Source: an uncultured Lachnospiraceae bacterium
Lineage (GTDB): Bacteria > Bacillota > Clostridia > Lachnospirales > Lachnospiraceae
Direction of reading: 5' to 3'
DNA length: 44,313 nt
Assembly (NCBI GenBank): GCA_902797185.1
Contig: CADBRV010000012.1
Location: forward strand, 1-44,313
Shown here in pieces: positions 25,622 to 33,401 of the stretch; position 1 is the first letter of the stretch, and every line of letters begins with the position of its first letter. The position numbers were made by a program, and so were the translations under genes. The notes below the pieces were generated by a model. That model did not search any database. It was not told the DNA's origin and worked only from the letters and a program-made list of their open reading frames with translations.

Positions 25622-25680
25622 TAGATAAATGCCTGCGCCGAGGGGAGCCGAGGGCGTATAAAGGACAGACGCCGCATTCC

Positions 25681-25727
25681 GCATCTTCCTATATCGCCGC
25701 CTTGCCAGGCGAGACGGCGGGAGATGC
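25681..25727 (+). repeat. Imperfect companion hairpin in the cysC leader
   Basis: GCATCT ... AGATGC outer arms and a CGCCT-TGCC-AGGCG top; the middle of the stem is mismatched. It corresponds in position to the perfect hairpins at 30190-30233 and 35800-35843. Confidence 0.55.
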
Positions 25728-25735
25728 GGTTCGTA

Positions 25736-25780
25736 CATCGCAAGGAATCCTCCCGCTGAAGCGGGTCCTTCCTTACAATA
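25736..25780 (+). repeat. Type A leader element, cysC copy
   Basis: CATCGCAAGGAATCC, hairpin CCCGCTGAAGCGGG, TCCTTCCTTACAATA, ending 15 nt before the cysC ATG. Here the 3' strand is TTCCTT and the ribosome binding site is AAGGAA, a matched change relative to the tauE copy (CTCCTT with AAGGAG). Confidence 0.82.
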
Positions 25781-25795
25781 AAGAAAGGAACAAAT

Positions 25796-26404
25796 ATGGA
25801 GGAGCAGCTTTCCAACCAGAACAACCTATACCGCCCGAAAACAGACATTACGCCCGGGGACAGGGCCGCCCATATGGGCCAGGTGCCCAGGACCTTGTGG
25901 TTTACCGGCCTTTCCGGTTCCGGAAAGTCCACCCTGGCCAATGAAGTGGAAAAGAGCCTCCTTGCGGCGGGGCATTATACCATGCTCCTGGACGGGGACG
26001 CGGTCCGCATGGGGCTGAACGCGAACCTTGGCTTTTCCAGCCAGGACCGGGTGGAAAATATCCGCCGGGTGGCAGAAGTTGCAAAACTGATGAACGAGGC
26101 CGGCCTTATCGTCCTTACTTCCTTTATTTCGCCTTTCCGGGAAGATAGGCAGAGGGCAAGGGAGATTATCGGCAAAGGCTTTGTAGAGATTTACGTGGCG
26201 ACCCCGCTGTCTGTCTGTGAGGAGCGAGACGTAAAGGGGCTTTACAAAAAAGCCAGGGAAGGGAAAATACCCAATTTCACCGGCATTTCCAGCCCTTATG
26301 AACCGCCTTTGTCTCCGGAAATCACAGTGCAGACCCAGGGGCACTCCGTGCAGGAGTCGGCACAGGAGCTCCTTGGCCTTTTGGCGCCTTATCTGGGGCA
26401 GTAG
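25796..26404 (+). CDS. cysC: Adenylylsulfate (APS) kinase
   Basis: A 202-aa kinase that phosphorylates APS at the 3' hydroxyl to give PAPS. The P-loop GLSGSGKS is at residues 38-45; LLDGDAVRMGLNANLGFS and DRVENIRRVAEVAKLM are the usual APS-binding blocks; the ISPFR motif with Ser112 is intact, as is the lid region KGLYKKAREGKIPNFTGISSPYEPP. Length is normal. This is the functional kinase for the APS made by CysDN, whose own kinase-like tail lacks a P-loop. GAAAGGAAC precedes the ATG. chrA starts 15 nt after its stop, and a sulfotransferase gene follows that. A structured leader with a type A element precedes it. Confidence 0.95.
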   Translation: MEEQLSNQNNLYRPKTDITPGDRAAHMGQVPRTLWFTGLSGSGKSTLANEVEKSLLAAGHYTMLLDGDAVRMGLNANLGFSSQDRVENIRRVAEVAKLMNEAGLIVLTSFISPFREDRQRAREIIGKGFVEIYVATPLSVCEERDVKGLYKKAREGKIPNFTGISSPYEPPLSPEITVQTQGHSVQESAQELLGLLAPYLGQ

Positions 26405-26419
26405 CAGGGGCGCCTCATT

Positions 26420-27859
26420 ATGGAAAAGTTCGGAAAATTAGTCAAAAATATGCTGCGCATCGGCCTGGTGGGTTTTGGCGGCGGCAATGCCCTGGTGCCG
26501 GTCATTGAAAAAAACGCGGTGGAAGAAAGCGGGCTCATCGTCAGGGAAGATTTTGAAAAAGACGTGGTGGTTGCCAATATCACGCCGGGCGCCCTGCCGG
26601 TAGAGCTGTGCGCCGGGACAGGCCGGCGGATCGCGGGGCGCCGTGGCATGGTGGCTGCCGCTGTCTGCGTCGGCCTGCCGGGGACGGTTTTGACCTGCAT
26701 CCTGCTGGCATTTTTCTCTGTCATGAAGGAGCCCATGATCCGCAACGCCATGTTCGCATCCGTGGGCGTGACGGCCATGATTATCTACCTGGTGGCTTCC
26801 TATTCGGTGCGGGCAGTGAAGGAAAAAAAGAAAGGCAGCCGGCAGAGGAAGGCAGCACTGCTTCTGGTGCTTTTGGTCTTCGCCTTGACCGGTGCCAGGG
26901 AAATCATGGACCTGACAGGGTTCCATTCCCCTTTTATCCCCCGGATTTCCACGATTAATGTATTAATCCTGACGTTCTTCGTCATCTTCTTTACGGAAGG
27001 GAACCTGCATGGGAAAAAACTGTACGCCGCTTGCGTCATCGGATTTTTCTTCCTGATGACCACGGGAGTGGCAGCGGACAGGGGGATTGCCCTCCACAGG
27101 GTGCTGGGAGTTTTGCTGGTGGTGCTTTCCGCCTATGGACTCATCCACAGCTTAAGGACCCAGTTTGACCGGATCCGGCATTTTCCGCTCTGGAGCCTTT
27201 TGAAGGACCTTTTTGCCTGGGCGGCTTTTTTCGTGGCACTCTGCATCCCGGCCCTTATCACCTGCAGGAAAGCACTGTCTTTCCTTTCGATGGGCTCTCT
27301 TTCGGTACTAATGTCCTTTGGAGGAGGGGATTCCTATATCGCTATCGCAAAGGGAATTTTTGTAGGGGATTTCCTGACCCGTGATACTTTTTACGGGCAG
27401 CTGGTGACGGCATCCAATGCCATGCCGGGATCCATTATGTGCAAAATGCTGGCAGGGGCAGGCGCCCTGGTAGGGGCGGAAGAGGGCAATGCCTCCGCGG
27501 TCTTTATGGCGGCCGCGGGCTTTGGGGTGGCGGCAGGCGTCTCCGGCATGACCTTTACCCTGGTTTCTTACATATATAATGAATTCCAGTCCCTTTCCAT
27601 CTTCCGGGCGCTGCACAATTACATCCGCCCCATCGTAGGAGGGCTGCTGCTTACCGTGGCGCTTTCCATGGCGGACAATAACCTGGAGATTGCAAGCTGG
27701 TATGGAATTTCGGTGCCTTGGATCCTGGTGCTGACAGGGGCGCTGTGTGCTCTTTCCATTTTCCTGCAGAAAAAATGCCATACCGGCCTTCTGCCGGTCA
27801 TCCTGGCAAACGCAGCGATTGGAATAGGGATCTGTAATGTGATGTGGATTTTCGGATAA
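26420..27859 (+). CDS. ChrA (CHR) family transporter, two-domain
   Basis: A 479-aa membrane protein with two tandem CHR domains. The first has IGLVGFGGGNALVPVIEK and ANITPGALPVELCAGTG; the second has LSVLMSFGGGDSYIAIAKG and NAMPGSIMCKMLAGAGAL. Known members export chromate, a sulfate analogue, but the physiological substrate of most is unproven. It begins 15 nt after cysC with an AGGGG-type site, so it is almost certainly in one operon with the APS kinase. A role moving sulfate, sulfite or a sulfated product is an inference from context. There are about ten to twelve hydrophobic segments and no metal-binding tail. Confidence 0.85.
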   Translation: MEKFGKLVKNMLRIGLVGFGGGNALVPVIEKNAVEESGLIVREDFEKDVVVANITPGALPVELCAGTGRRIAGRRGMVAAAVCVGLPGTVLTCILLAFFSVMKEPMIRNAMFASVGVTAMIIYLVASYSVRAVKEKKKGSRQRKAALLLVLLVFALTGAREIMDLTGFHSPFIPRISTINVLILTFFVIFFTEGNLHGKKLYAACVIGFFFLMTTGVAADRGIALHRVLGVLLVVLSAYGLIHSLRTQFDRIRHFPLWSLLKDLFAWAAFFVALCIPALITCRKALSFLSMGSLSVLMSFGGGDSYIAIAKGIFVGDFLTRDTFYGQLVTASNAMPGSIMCKMLAGAGALVGAEEGNASAVFMAAAGFGVAAGVSGMTFTLVSYIYNEFQSLSIFRALHNYIRPIVGGLLLTVALSMADNNLEIASWYGISVPWILVLTGALCALSIFLQKKCHTGLLPVILANAAIGIGICNVMWIFG

Positions 27860-28040
27860 GCGCAGGGCGCTTTTGGACGGTGGGCAGGCGGTGCCTGTAT
27901 TTGATACAGGATGGCTCATGCTGGTAGCGGTGATTATTTCCGTTTTACCTGGCTGGAGGGGCTGTATTGTTTTGATACGGGAAGAGTTTGCAGCGTGGCT
28001 GTTTCCAATACCCTTTTAAGTGATGGAAAAAGGAGGAAAA

Positions 28041-29000
28041 ATGGCAAAGCAGTTTCTTTGTATCGGGTTCCAGAAATGTGGGACCACGACGATGTATGAC
28101 ATTTTAAAACAGCATCCCGGCGTGGCTTTGACACAGGATGTCAAAGAGCCTATGTATTACCGGGTGCTGGGCGCAGACAAGCTGGGTGGCGGCAAGGAAT
28201 GGTATGACAAACGGTATTTCGGCTATCTTTCCCCGGATGACAAAAGGATGCGGGGAGAGGTCAATGCGGGGCTTGCGTTTACCGGCTGCGCGGAAAAGAT
28301 CGGGAGGGATTTCCCGAAGGATACGAAAATCTTTTTCATGATGAGGAACCCGGCAGACCGGGCTTATTCCGCTTACAAGTATTTTCTGGCGCAGGGCTTC
28401 CTGCCGCAGTTCGTGCTGGCGGATGACAGGGCCAATGGCCACGCGGCTGCTTTTCACCGCTATGTCCGCTTTGTATTGGGAGATGCCGGGCGCCGCGGGG
28501 AAATCATGGAGAAAAGGCTCAAATACCTGGTCTTCTCCCAGGGTAATTACTACACCAGCGTCAAGGAATACCTGTCCTATTTTCCGAAGGAAAATATGCA
28601 TTTCATCCTGTTTGAGGATTTTATCAAGGACCAGGAAGGGACCTGCAAAGACCTGTACCATTTCCTGGGGATCAGCGAAGATGCGGATATCCATTATGGC
28701 ATCAAGAGCAATGAGGGCACGCTCCGGGCAAGCGGCCTGGTGGGCAGCAAAGTGGGCATTGCCGATATGGGGCTCCATTACCTGGAATATGAATTCCTGG
28801 ACCTGTCCCGCAGGACGCCCCATCTGTTTAAAGCTCTGGATACAGTGCATAATGCCATCCAGAAGCAGGTCATTGTGGAGGAAACTGATTTCAGCAAGAT
28901 GCTGCCCCAGACCCGCAGGATCCTGGAACATTATTACGATCCCCAGGTACGTGGCATGGAAAAACTCATGGGGAGGAGCCTCCGCGAGAAGTGGTATTAA
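28041..29000 (+). CDS. PAPS-dependent sulfotransferase (Sulfotransfer_1 type)
   Basis: A 319-aa sulfotransferase-like protein without signal peptide. The N-terminal phosphosulfate-binding loop is GFQKCGTTTMYDIL (K12-C13-G14-T15-T16), and the 3'-phosphate site is MRNPADRAYSAYKYF with R102 and S110, both standard PAPS contacts. YYTSVKEYLSYFPKENMHFILFEDFIKD is recognisable as two conserved blocks. It transfers sulfate from PAPS to a hydroxyl or amine; the acceptor cannot be read from sequence. The ATG at 28041 follows AAAGGAGGAAAA; an upstream in-frame ATG at 28020 lies before that site. Located after cysC-chrA, it is the obvious consumer of PAPS in this window. Confidence 0.87.
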   Translation: MAKQFLCIGFQKCGTTTMYDILKQHPGVALTQDVKEPMYYRVLGADKLGGGKEWYDKRYFGYLSPDDKRMRGEVNAGLAFTGCAEKIGRDFPKDTKIFFMMRNPADRAYSAYKYFLAQGFLPQFVLADDRANGHAAAFHRYVRFVLGDAGRRGEIMEKRLKYLVFSQGNYYTSVKEYLSYFPKENMHFILFEDFIKDQEGTCKDLYHFLGISEDADIHYGIKSNEGTLRASGLVGSKVGIADMGLHYLEYEFLDLSRRTPHLFKALDTVHNAIQKQVIVEETDFSKMLPQTRRILEHYYDPQVRGMEKLMGRSLREKWY

Positions 29001-29329
29001 TTTTCGCCGCCTGAAAGGCGGCAAAGCGGGCTGTGCCAACGCAGAGAGTGCACGCTATTCTAGCACGGCCTCCTTAGGGTAATTTTCATCGCCCGTATAA
29101 AAAGGTGTTGGATATTTATAAAGAAAGAAAAATGGGAACTCCAGGCGGGGCTCCCATTTTCCAATTATCTTCTGTTTTTCCTATGTTAATGCCAGCAGGA
29201 TGCGCTGCCGGCGCGCCGGAGGATTTATACCTTTACGATAAGGCAGCAGGAATCCATCCTAAGTCGGTCCCTTTGCCGGTGAAAGATGGAACAGGCCTGC
29301 GCCAAAGCTTTGTGGACCCATTCCGGAGA
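29001..29329. other. Intergenic region, convergent genes
   Basis: About 330 nt. It holds a GCCGCCT-GAA-AGGCGGC hairpin immediately after the sulfotransferase stop (29007-29023) and the hairpin at 29129-29160. Nothing else recognised. Confidence 0.55.
29129..29160. terminator. Bidirectional terminator candidate
   Basis: AAAATGGGA / TCCCATTTT arms (9 bp) with a 14-nt loop, between two convergent genes. It is about 170 nt past the tauE stop, so it may serve mainly the sulfotransferase. Confidence 0.5.
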
Positions 29330-30118
29330 TCAGATCGCGCCGTGGACATGGTTGTAAATCCGAAGCAAGGTCATGCTGATACCGATGGTGGCCAGGATGG
29401 CGCCGGTGATACGGTTCAAAGTGACATGCTTGAGCTTCAGCGCCCATACCGCGCCCAGCCTGGCCGCGATTAATGTGAAAATAATGCACATGATAAGGAG
29501 GGAAAGGTCCGGGAACCCGCCTAATAGGATGTGGGAAACAGCGCCGGTCAGGGCGGTAAAGGTCATGACAAAGACACTGGTCCCTACGGCCGTTTTCTGT
29601 TCATATCCCAGGACCGTGGTCAGGACAAACAGCATCATAAGGCCGCCGCCGGCGCCGATAAAGCCGCAGACAAAGCCGATATAGATGCCGCAGACCAGGG
29701 ATTCGATGACCCTGCGCTTTGGCGTTTTGACTTTATTCTCTGTCCGGGTTTTACTGGCGGGCTTCAGAAGGAACTGAAGCCCCATGCCTGCCGTGATCAA
29801 AGTGGAGAAATATCCCATGGTGACGTTTGGCATATGGGAAGCGGCATAGGATCCCACAAAGGTCATAGCCAGGACGGACCCCAGCATGATGATCCCGCTT
29901 TTGATGTCGATCCGTTTTTCTTTTGCATAGGTGGATGCCGTAATGGCGGATGCCAGCACGTCAGATGCCAGGGCGATGCCCACTGCCTCATAAGCCGGGA
30001 TATCCAGCAGCACGATCAGCATCGGGGAGATGACGGTGGCGGCAGAGATGCCCGCGAAACCGGTCCCGATGCCTGCGCCCAGGCCGGCCAGGAAGCAGAC
30101 GATGATTTTCAGCCCCAT
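29330..30118 (-). CDS. TauE/SafE family sulfite/sulfonate exporter-like protein
   Basis: A 262-aa membrane protein with about eight hydrophobic segments. The family hallmarks are GAGIGTGFAGISAATVISPMLI near the N-terminus and the matching second-half VCGFIGAGGGLMMLFVLT. TauE/SafE proteins include exporters of sulfite, sulfoacetate and other small anions. Its position beside cysC, chrA and a sulfotransferase suits an anion or sulfur role. AAAAGGAGTAGCTT precedes the ATG. The leader from the predicted promoter (30381-30409) is about 255 nt and contains a type B element, a 20-bp hairpin and a type A element, the most complete such array in the window. Confidence 0.85.
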   Translation of the reverse strand: MGLKIIVCFLAGLGAGIGTGFAGISAATVISPMLIVLLDIPAYEAVGIALASDVLASAITASTYAKEKRIDIKSGIIMLGSVLAMTFVGSYAASHMPNVTMGYFSTLITAGMGLQFLLKPASKTRTENKVKTPKRRVIESLVCGIYIGFVCGFIGAGGGLMMLFVLTTVLGYEQKTAVGTSVFVMTFTALTGAVSHILLGGFPDLSLLIMCIIFTLIAARLGAVWALKLKHVTLNRITGAILATIGISMTLLRIYNHVHGAI

Positions 30119-30134
30119 AAGCTACTCCTTTTTA

Positions 30135-30180
30135 TATCGTAAGGAGGGACCCGCTTCAGCGGGAGGATCCCTTGCGATGC
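30135..30180 (-). repeat. Type A leader element, tauE copy
   Basis: Sense (minus) reading: GCATCGCAAGGGATCC, hairpin CCCGCTGAAGCGGG, TCCCTCCTTACGATA. It ends 16 nt before the ATG. CTCCTT can pair with all six bases of the AAGGAG ribosome binding site. Confidence 0.85.
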
Positions 30181-30189
30181 ACTAGCCGC

Positions 30190-30233
30190 ATCATCCATAG
30201 CCACCGCCTGGCGAGGCGGTGGCTATGGATGAT
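30190..30233 (-). repeat. Perfect 20-bp hairpin in the tauE leader
   Basis: Arms 30190-30209 and 30214-30233 are exact reverse complements around a 4-nt loop GGCG (plus strand). The top GCCACCGCCT/AGGCGGTGGC resembles the 35800-35843 hairpin, with paired changes lower in the stem. Confidence 0.8.
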
Positions 30234-30252
30234 TTGGAATGCGGTGTTTTAT

Positions 30253-30320
30253 GTCATCGCCTGGTAAGGCGATGACGCAGGCCGCGCCCTCACGCGAAGC
30301 GTGGCCTTTCATGGCGCGGC
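30253..30320 (-). repeat. Type B structured element in the tauE leader
   Basis: Minus reading: arms GCCGCGCC / GGCGCGGC around CACGC-TTC-GCGTG, then the hairpin TCATCGCCT-TACC-AGGCGATGA. The outer arms change together relative to the 5150-5215 copy (GCCACGCC/GGCGTGGC). Confidence 0.75.
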
Positions 30321-30380
30321 TTTCCCGTTACGCGCCTTGCCGGTGGACAGGAGCGCGGCGTTTTGGAAAGATACCAGCCT

Positions 30381-30409
30381 ATAATAGCATTTTGGAAAAC
30401 AGAGCGCAA
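30381..30409 (-). promoter_or_regulatory. Promoter of tauE
   Basis: Minus strand TTGCGC, 17-nt spacer, TATTAT. Predicted start near 30374. Confidence 0.5.
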
Positions 30410-30594
30410 TGAAGAGAAGGCTTGGGACGTTTTCCGTCCTCCTGTAAAATTCAGATAAAAAGAAAATGGTGCCGCTGCAGCCGACCGTGCCGGAAGGCAT
30501 GACATCCTGATATAGCGGGAAAACCAAGCCGGCTTTATTTTCAAATCACTTCAATATGTTAAACAGATAACGTAGTAGAGAAGCAGAAAAACTT

Positions 30595-30604
30595 GTGATA
30601 TAAT
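30595..30604 (+). promoter_or_regulatory. Promoter -10 of the GTPase-nuclease operon
   Basis: TATAAT at 30599-30604 preceded by TGTGA; no good -35 hexamer. Confidence 0.5.
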
Positions 30605-30632
30605 ACAAAAGTTACACTGGAAGGAAGGTCCC

Positions 30633-33401
30633 ATGAAGAAACTGGTACTGGGAATCCTGGCCCATGTGGATGCAGGAAAGACAACTTTATCGGAGCAGCT
30701 CCTTTTCCAAAGCGGGGCGATCCGCAAGGCGGGCAGGGTGGACAAGGCAGATGCTTTTCTGGATACCTACGACCTGGAAAAGGAACGGGGCATCACCATC
30801 TTTTCCAAGATGGCGCGGTTTAAGACAGGGGATGCCTCTGTCACTTTGGTGGATACTCCGGGACATATTGATTTTTCGCCTGAAATGGAGCGGACGCTGC
30901 CCATCCTTTCTGCCGCGATCCTTTTGATTTCCGCGCCGGATGGCGTAAACGGGTACACTATGACCTTGTTCCGGCTGCTGGAGCATTACAAAGTGCCCAC
31001 CCTTATCTTTATCAACAAGATGGACCAGCCGGTAAAAAGCCGCCGCGAGCTGATGAAGGAGATCCGGGCGCGCCTGGGCAACGGCTGCGTGGATTATACC
31101 GCCCCCAAAAGCCGGGAAACCATGGAAGATACGGCGGTGCTGGAAGAAAGGGTGCTGGAGCATTACCTGGAAGAGGGGGACGTGCCGGAAGAGGCAGCCT
31201 GCAGCCTGGTTTCCAAACGGCTGCTGTTCCCCTGCTTTTTCGGTTCTGCTTTAAAAGGGGAAGGGATCGGCCAGCTTTTATATGCCATCCGCCATTACCT
31301 GGCGGTCCCTCCTGCTTTGGATGGATTTGGCGCCCGGGTTTATAAAATCGCCAGGGACGGACAGGGCGCCCGGCTGGCCTTCTTAAAGGTGACTGGAGGC
31401 GTCCTCCATGTAAAAGACATGGTACCCTATCCCGATGGGCAGGAGGAAAAGGTGGACCAGATCCGCCTCTACAATGGCGCCAGGTACGAGCTGGTCCAGG
31501 AAGCGGAGGCAGGGACGGTCTGCGCCGTGACGGGGCTTTCCCTTGCCCAGCCAGGCATGGGGCTGGGAGCCCAGGAAAATACGGGGAGCCCGCTATTGGA
31601 ACCTGCCATGTCCTATGAGCTCATCATCCCGCCTGAGGTGGACCGGGGCACGTTCCGCCACAGCCTGGAGATGCTGCAGGAGGAAGAGCCCCTGCTGCAG
31701 ATGTCCTTTGACCCGCAGAACGGCCAGGTTTTCGTCCATCTGATGGGGGAAGTGGAAACCCAGATCCTGCAGAGCCTTATCCGTTCCCGCTTTGGCGTCC
31801 AGGTGGAGTTCGGGCCCGGAAAAATCCAGTATAAGGAAACGATACTGGACCGGGTGGAAGGGGTAGGCCATTATGAGCCCCTTCGCCATTACGCGGAGGT
31901 CCATCTGCTGCTGGAGCCGGGGGAGCCGGGAAGCGGCGTCGTGTTTCAAAGCGACTGCCCGAAGGACGTCCTCGCTGCCAACTGGCAGAGCCAGGTCCGT
32001 TCCTGCCTGGAAGGACATCCGTTAATTGGGACTGCCATCGGGGCGCCTTTGACGGATATCCGGATCACAATGGTTTCAGGGCGTGCCAGCGAAAAGCATA
32101 CGGAAGGCGGGGATTTTAGGGAAGCTGCCCTAAGGGCCCTTCGGCAGGGACTTATGCAGGCAAGACCCCGGATCCTGGAGCCCTGGTACCAGTTCCGCAT
32201 CCTTTTGCCGAAGGAGAGGGTAGGCAGGGCAATGGCGGATTTGGAAAACCGCGGAGCCTCTTTTGCCCCACCCCAGATGGAAGGCGGCAGGACTTTTTTG
32301 ACTGGGAGCGCCCCGGCAAAGGAAATGCAGGGCTACCAGAGGACGTTTTCCTCTTATGCCGGCGGCGAAGGGGAACTGTCCCTGATGCCCGGCGGCTACC
32401 TTCCCTGCCATGACGAGCAGCAGGTGCTGCAGGAGAGCCCCTATGACCCCGAAAGGGATATGGAAAACCCTTCTGGCTCGATTTTCTGCGTCCATGGCGC
32501 CGGCGTCTATGTGCCTTGGGACAAAGTGAAGGAAAAGATGCACCTTCCTTCCTTCCTCAAAATGAGGGGTAACGTCCAGGCGGCAGGACGGCAGTCCGGG
32601 AATGCCTCCAAAGCCCCGCGGGGGCGGGAAGTGGGCGAAGAAGAGCTAATGGCGATTTTCCGCCACGCCCATATGAGTGCCAACCGGAAGGAAAAGCCAA
32701 GGGGCCGGGAGAAGCCCTGTGGGAAAAGCCACAGCGGGCAGCAGGAAAACCGGCGTTATGGGGAAAATAAGGATGTCCGGGAAGAAGCCGGGCAGGCTGC
32801 AGGAAAAACAGGCAAGGCCGGAAAGACGGGAAGGCCCCGTCCCCAGGATGCGGAAGAAGACGTGCTTTTGGTGGACGGCTACAACCTGATTTATTCCCAG
32901 GACCATCTCAGGGAGATGGCGCTGGAAAATATGGACGCCGCCAGGGGGATGCTCAATGACATCCTCTGCAACGTGCAGGGCTATTATGGGATGGAGACGG
33001 TAGCCGTTTACGATGCGTACCACGTGCCGGACCAAGACACGGAAGTGCTGCGTTTCCGGAACATCCATATTGTATTTACGAAAGAAGCAGAGACGGCGGA
33101 CCAGTATATTGATAAAACAGCCATCGCGCTGCGTGGGAAAAGGAATGTGCTGGTTGCCACATCCGATAAAGTGGAGCAGGTGATCGCGGCGGGGCAGGAC
33201 GCAAGGATCCTGCCGGCAGAGCGGTTTTTCCAGCTGGTGGAAGATATGGGAAAGGAAATCCACGCCAAATATCTGGGAAACCGGAAAGAGGAAAAACGAT
33301 ACTTATTTGATGGCGTGGATGAGAAGGTGGCGCAGGAGCTGGGGCTCCTGCACCAAAATGAGGAGGAGAAGCATGGGAAACAAGAGAAAAAAGGCCAATA
33401 G
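30633..33401 (+). CDS. TetM/EF-G-like GTPase fused to a YacP/Rae1-type NYN nuclease domain
   Basis: A 922-aa fusion. Residues 1-~650 are a translation-factor GTPase of the ribosomal-protection type: G1 AHVDAGKTTL, EKERGITIF, G3 DTPGHIDF, G4 NKMD, then EF-G-like domains II-V. Residues ~655-740 are a basic, low-complexity linker. Residues 743-~885 match the NYN_YacP family: LLVDGYNLIYS, TVAVYDAYHV, IVFTKEAETADQYID, VLVATSDKVEQ. The Bacillus protein Rae1 (YacP) of that family cuts mRNA in the ribosomal A site. The fusion therefore may deliver the nuclease to ribosomes; this is inference. True tetracycline protection is unproven, since classic TetM-type proteins are about 640 aa without a nuclease. 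GGAAGGTCCC precedes the ATG. Confidence 0.88.
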   Translation: MKKLVLGILAHVDAGKTTLSEQLLFQSGAIRKAGRVDKADAFLDTYDLEKERGITIFSKMARFKTGDASVTLVDTPGHIDFSPEMERTLPILSAAILLISAPDGVNGYTMTLFRLLEHYKVPTLIFINKMDQPVKSRRELMKEIRARLGNGCVDYTAPKSRETMEDTAVLEERVLEHYLEEGDVPEEAACSLVSKRLLFPCFFGSALKGEGIGQLLYAIRHYLAVPPALDGFGARVYKIARDGQGARLAFLKVTGGVLHVKDMVPYPDGQEEKVDQIRLYNGARYELVQEAEAGTVCAVTGLSLAQPGMGLGAQENTGSPLLEPAMSYELIIPPEVDRGTFRHSLEMLQEEEPLLQMSFDPQNGQVFVHLMGEVETQILQSLIRSRFGVQVEFGPGKIQYKETILDRVEGVGHYEPLRHYAEVHLLLEPGEPGSGVVFQSDCPKDVLAANWQSQVRSCLEGHPLIGTAIGAPLTDIRITMVSGRASEKHTEGGDFREAALRALRQGLMQARPRILEPWYQFRILLPKERVGRAMADLENRGASFAPPQMEGGRTFLTGSAPAKEMQGYQRTFSSYAGGEGELSLMPGGYLPCHDEQQVLQESPYDPERDMENPSGSIFCVHGAGVYVPWDKVKEKMHLPSFLKMRGNVQAAGRQSGNASKAPRGREVGEEELMAIFRHAHMSANRKEKPRGREKPCGKSHSGQQENRRYGENKDVREEAGQAAGKTGKAGKTGRPRPQDAEEDVLLVDGYNLIYSQDHLREMALENMDAARGMLNDILCNVQGYYGMETVAVYDAYHVPDQDTEVLRFRNIHIVFTKEAETADQYIDKTAIALRGKRNVLVATSDKVEQVIAAGQDARILPAERFFQLVEDMGKEIHAKYLGNRKEEKRYLFDGVDEKVAQELGLLHQNEEEKHGKQEKKGQ

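Larger units (their letters stand above)
25197..25795. other. Divergent intergenic region murC/cysC
   Basis: About 600 nt without a convincing gene. It holds the murC promoter and leader hairpins, a type B fragment (25483-25522), the cysC promoter (25593-25621), an imperfect long hairpin (25681-25727) and the type A element of the cysC leader (25736-25780). Confidence 0.65.
30119..30632. other. Divergent intergenic region tauE/GTPase
   Basis: About 510 nt. The left 255 nt form the structured tauE leader. The right part holds the tauE promoter and, at its end, the extended -10 promoter of the GTPase-nuclease gene. No gene is seen. Confidence 0.65.

Noticed and set aside
30633-33401. Calling the GTPase a tetracycline-resistance gene
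   Set aside because: Length, the added nuclease domain and chromosomal context differ from classic Tet(M)-type determinants. Resistance is not supported by sequence alone.
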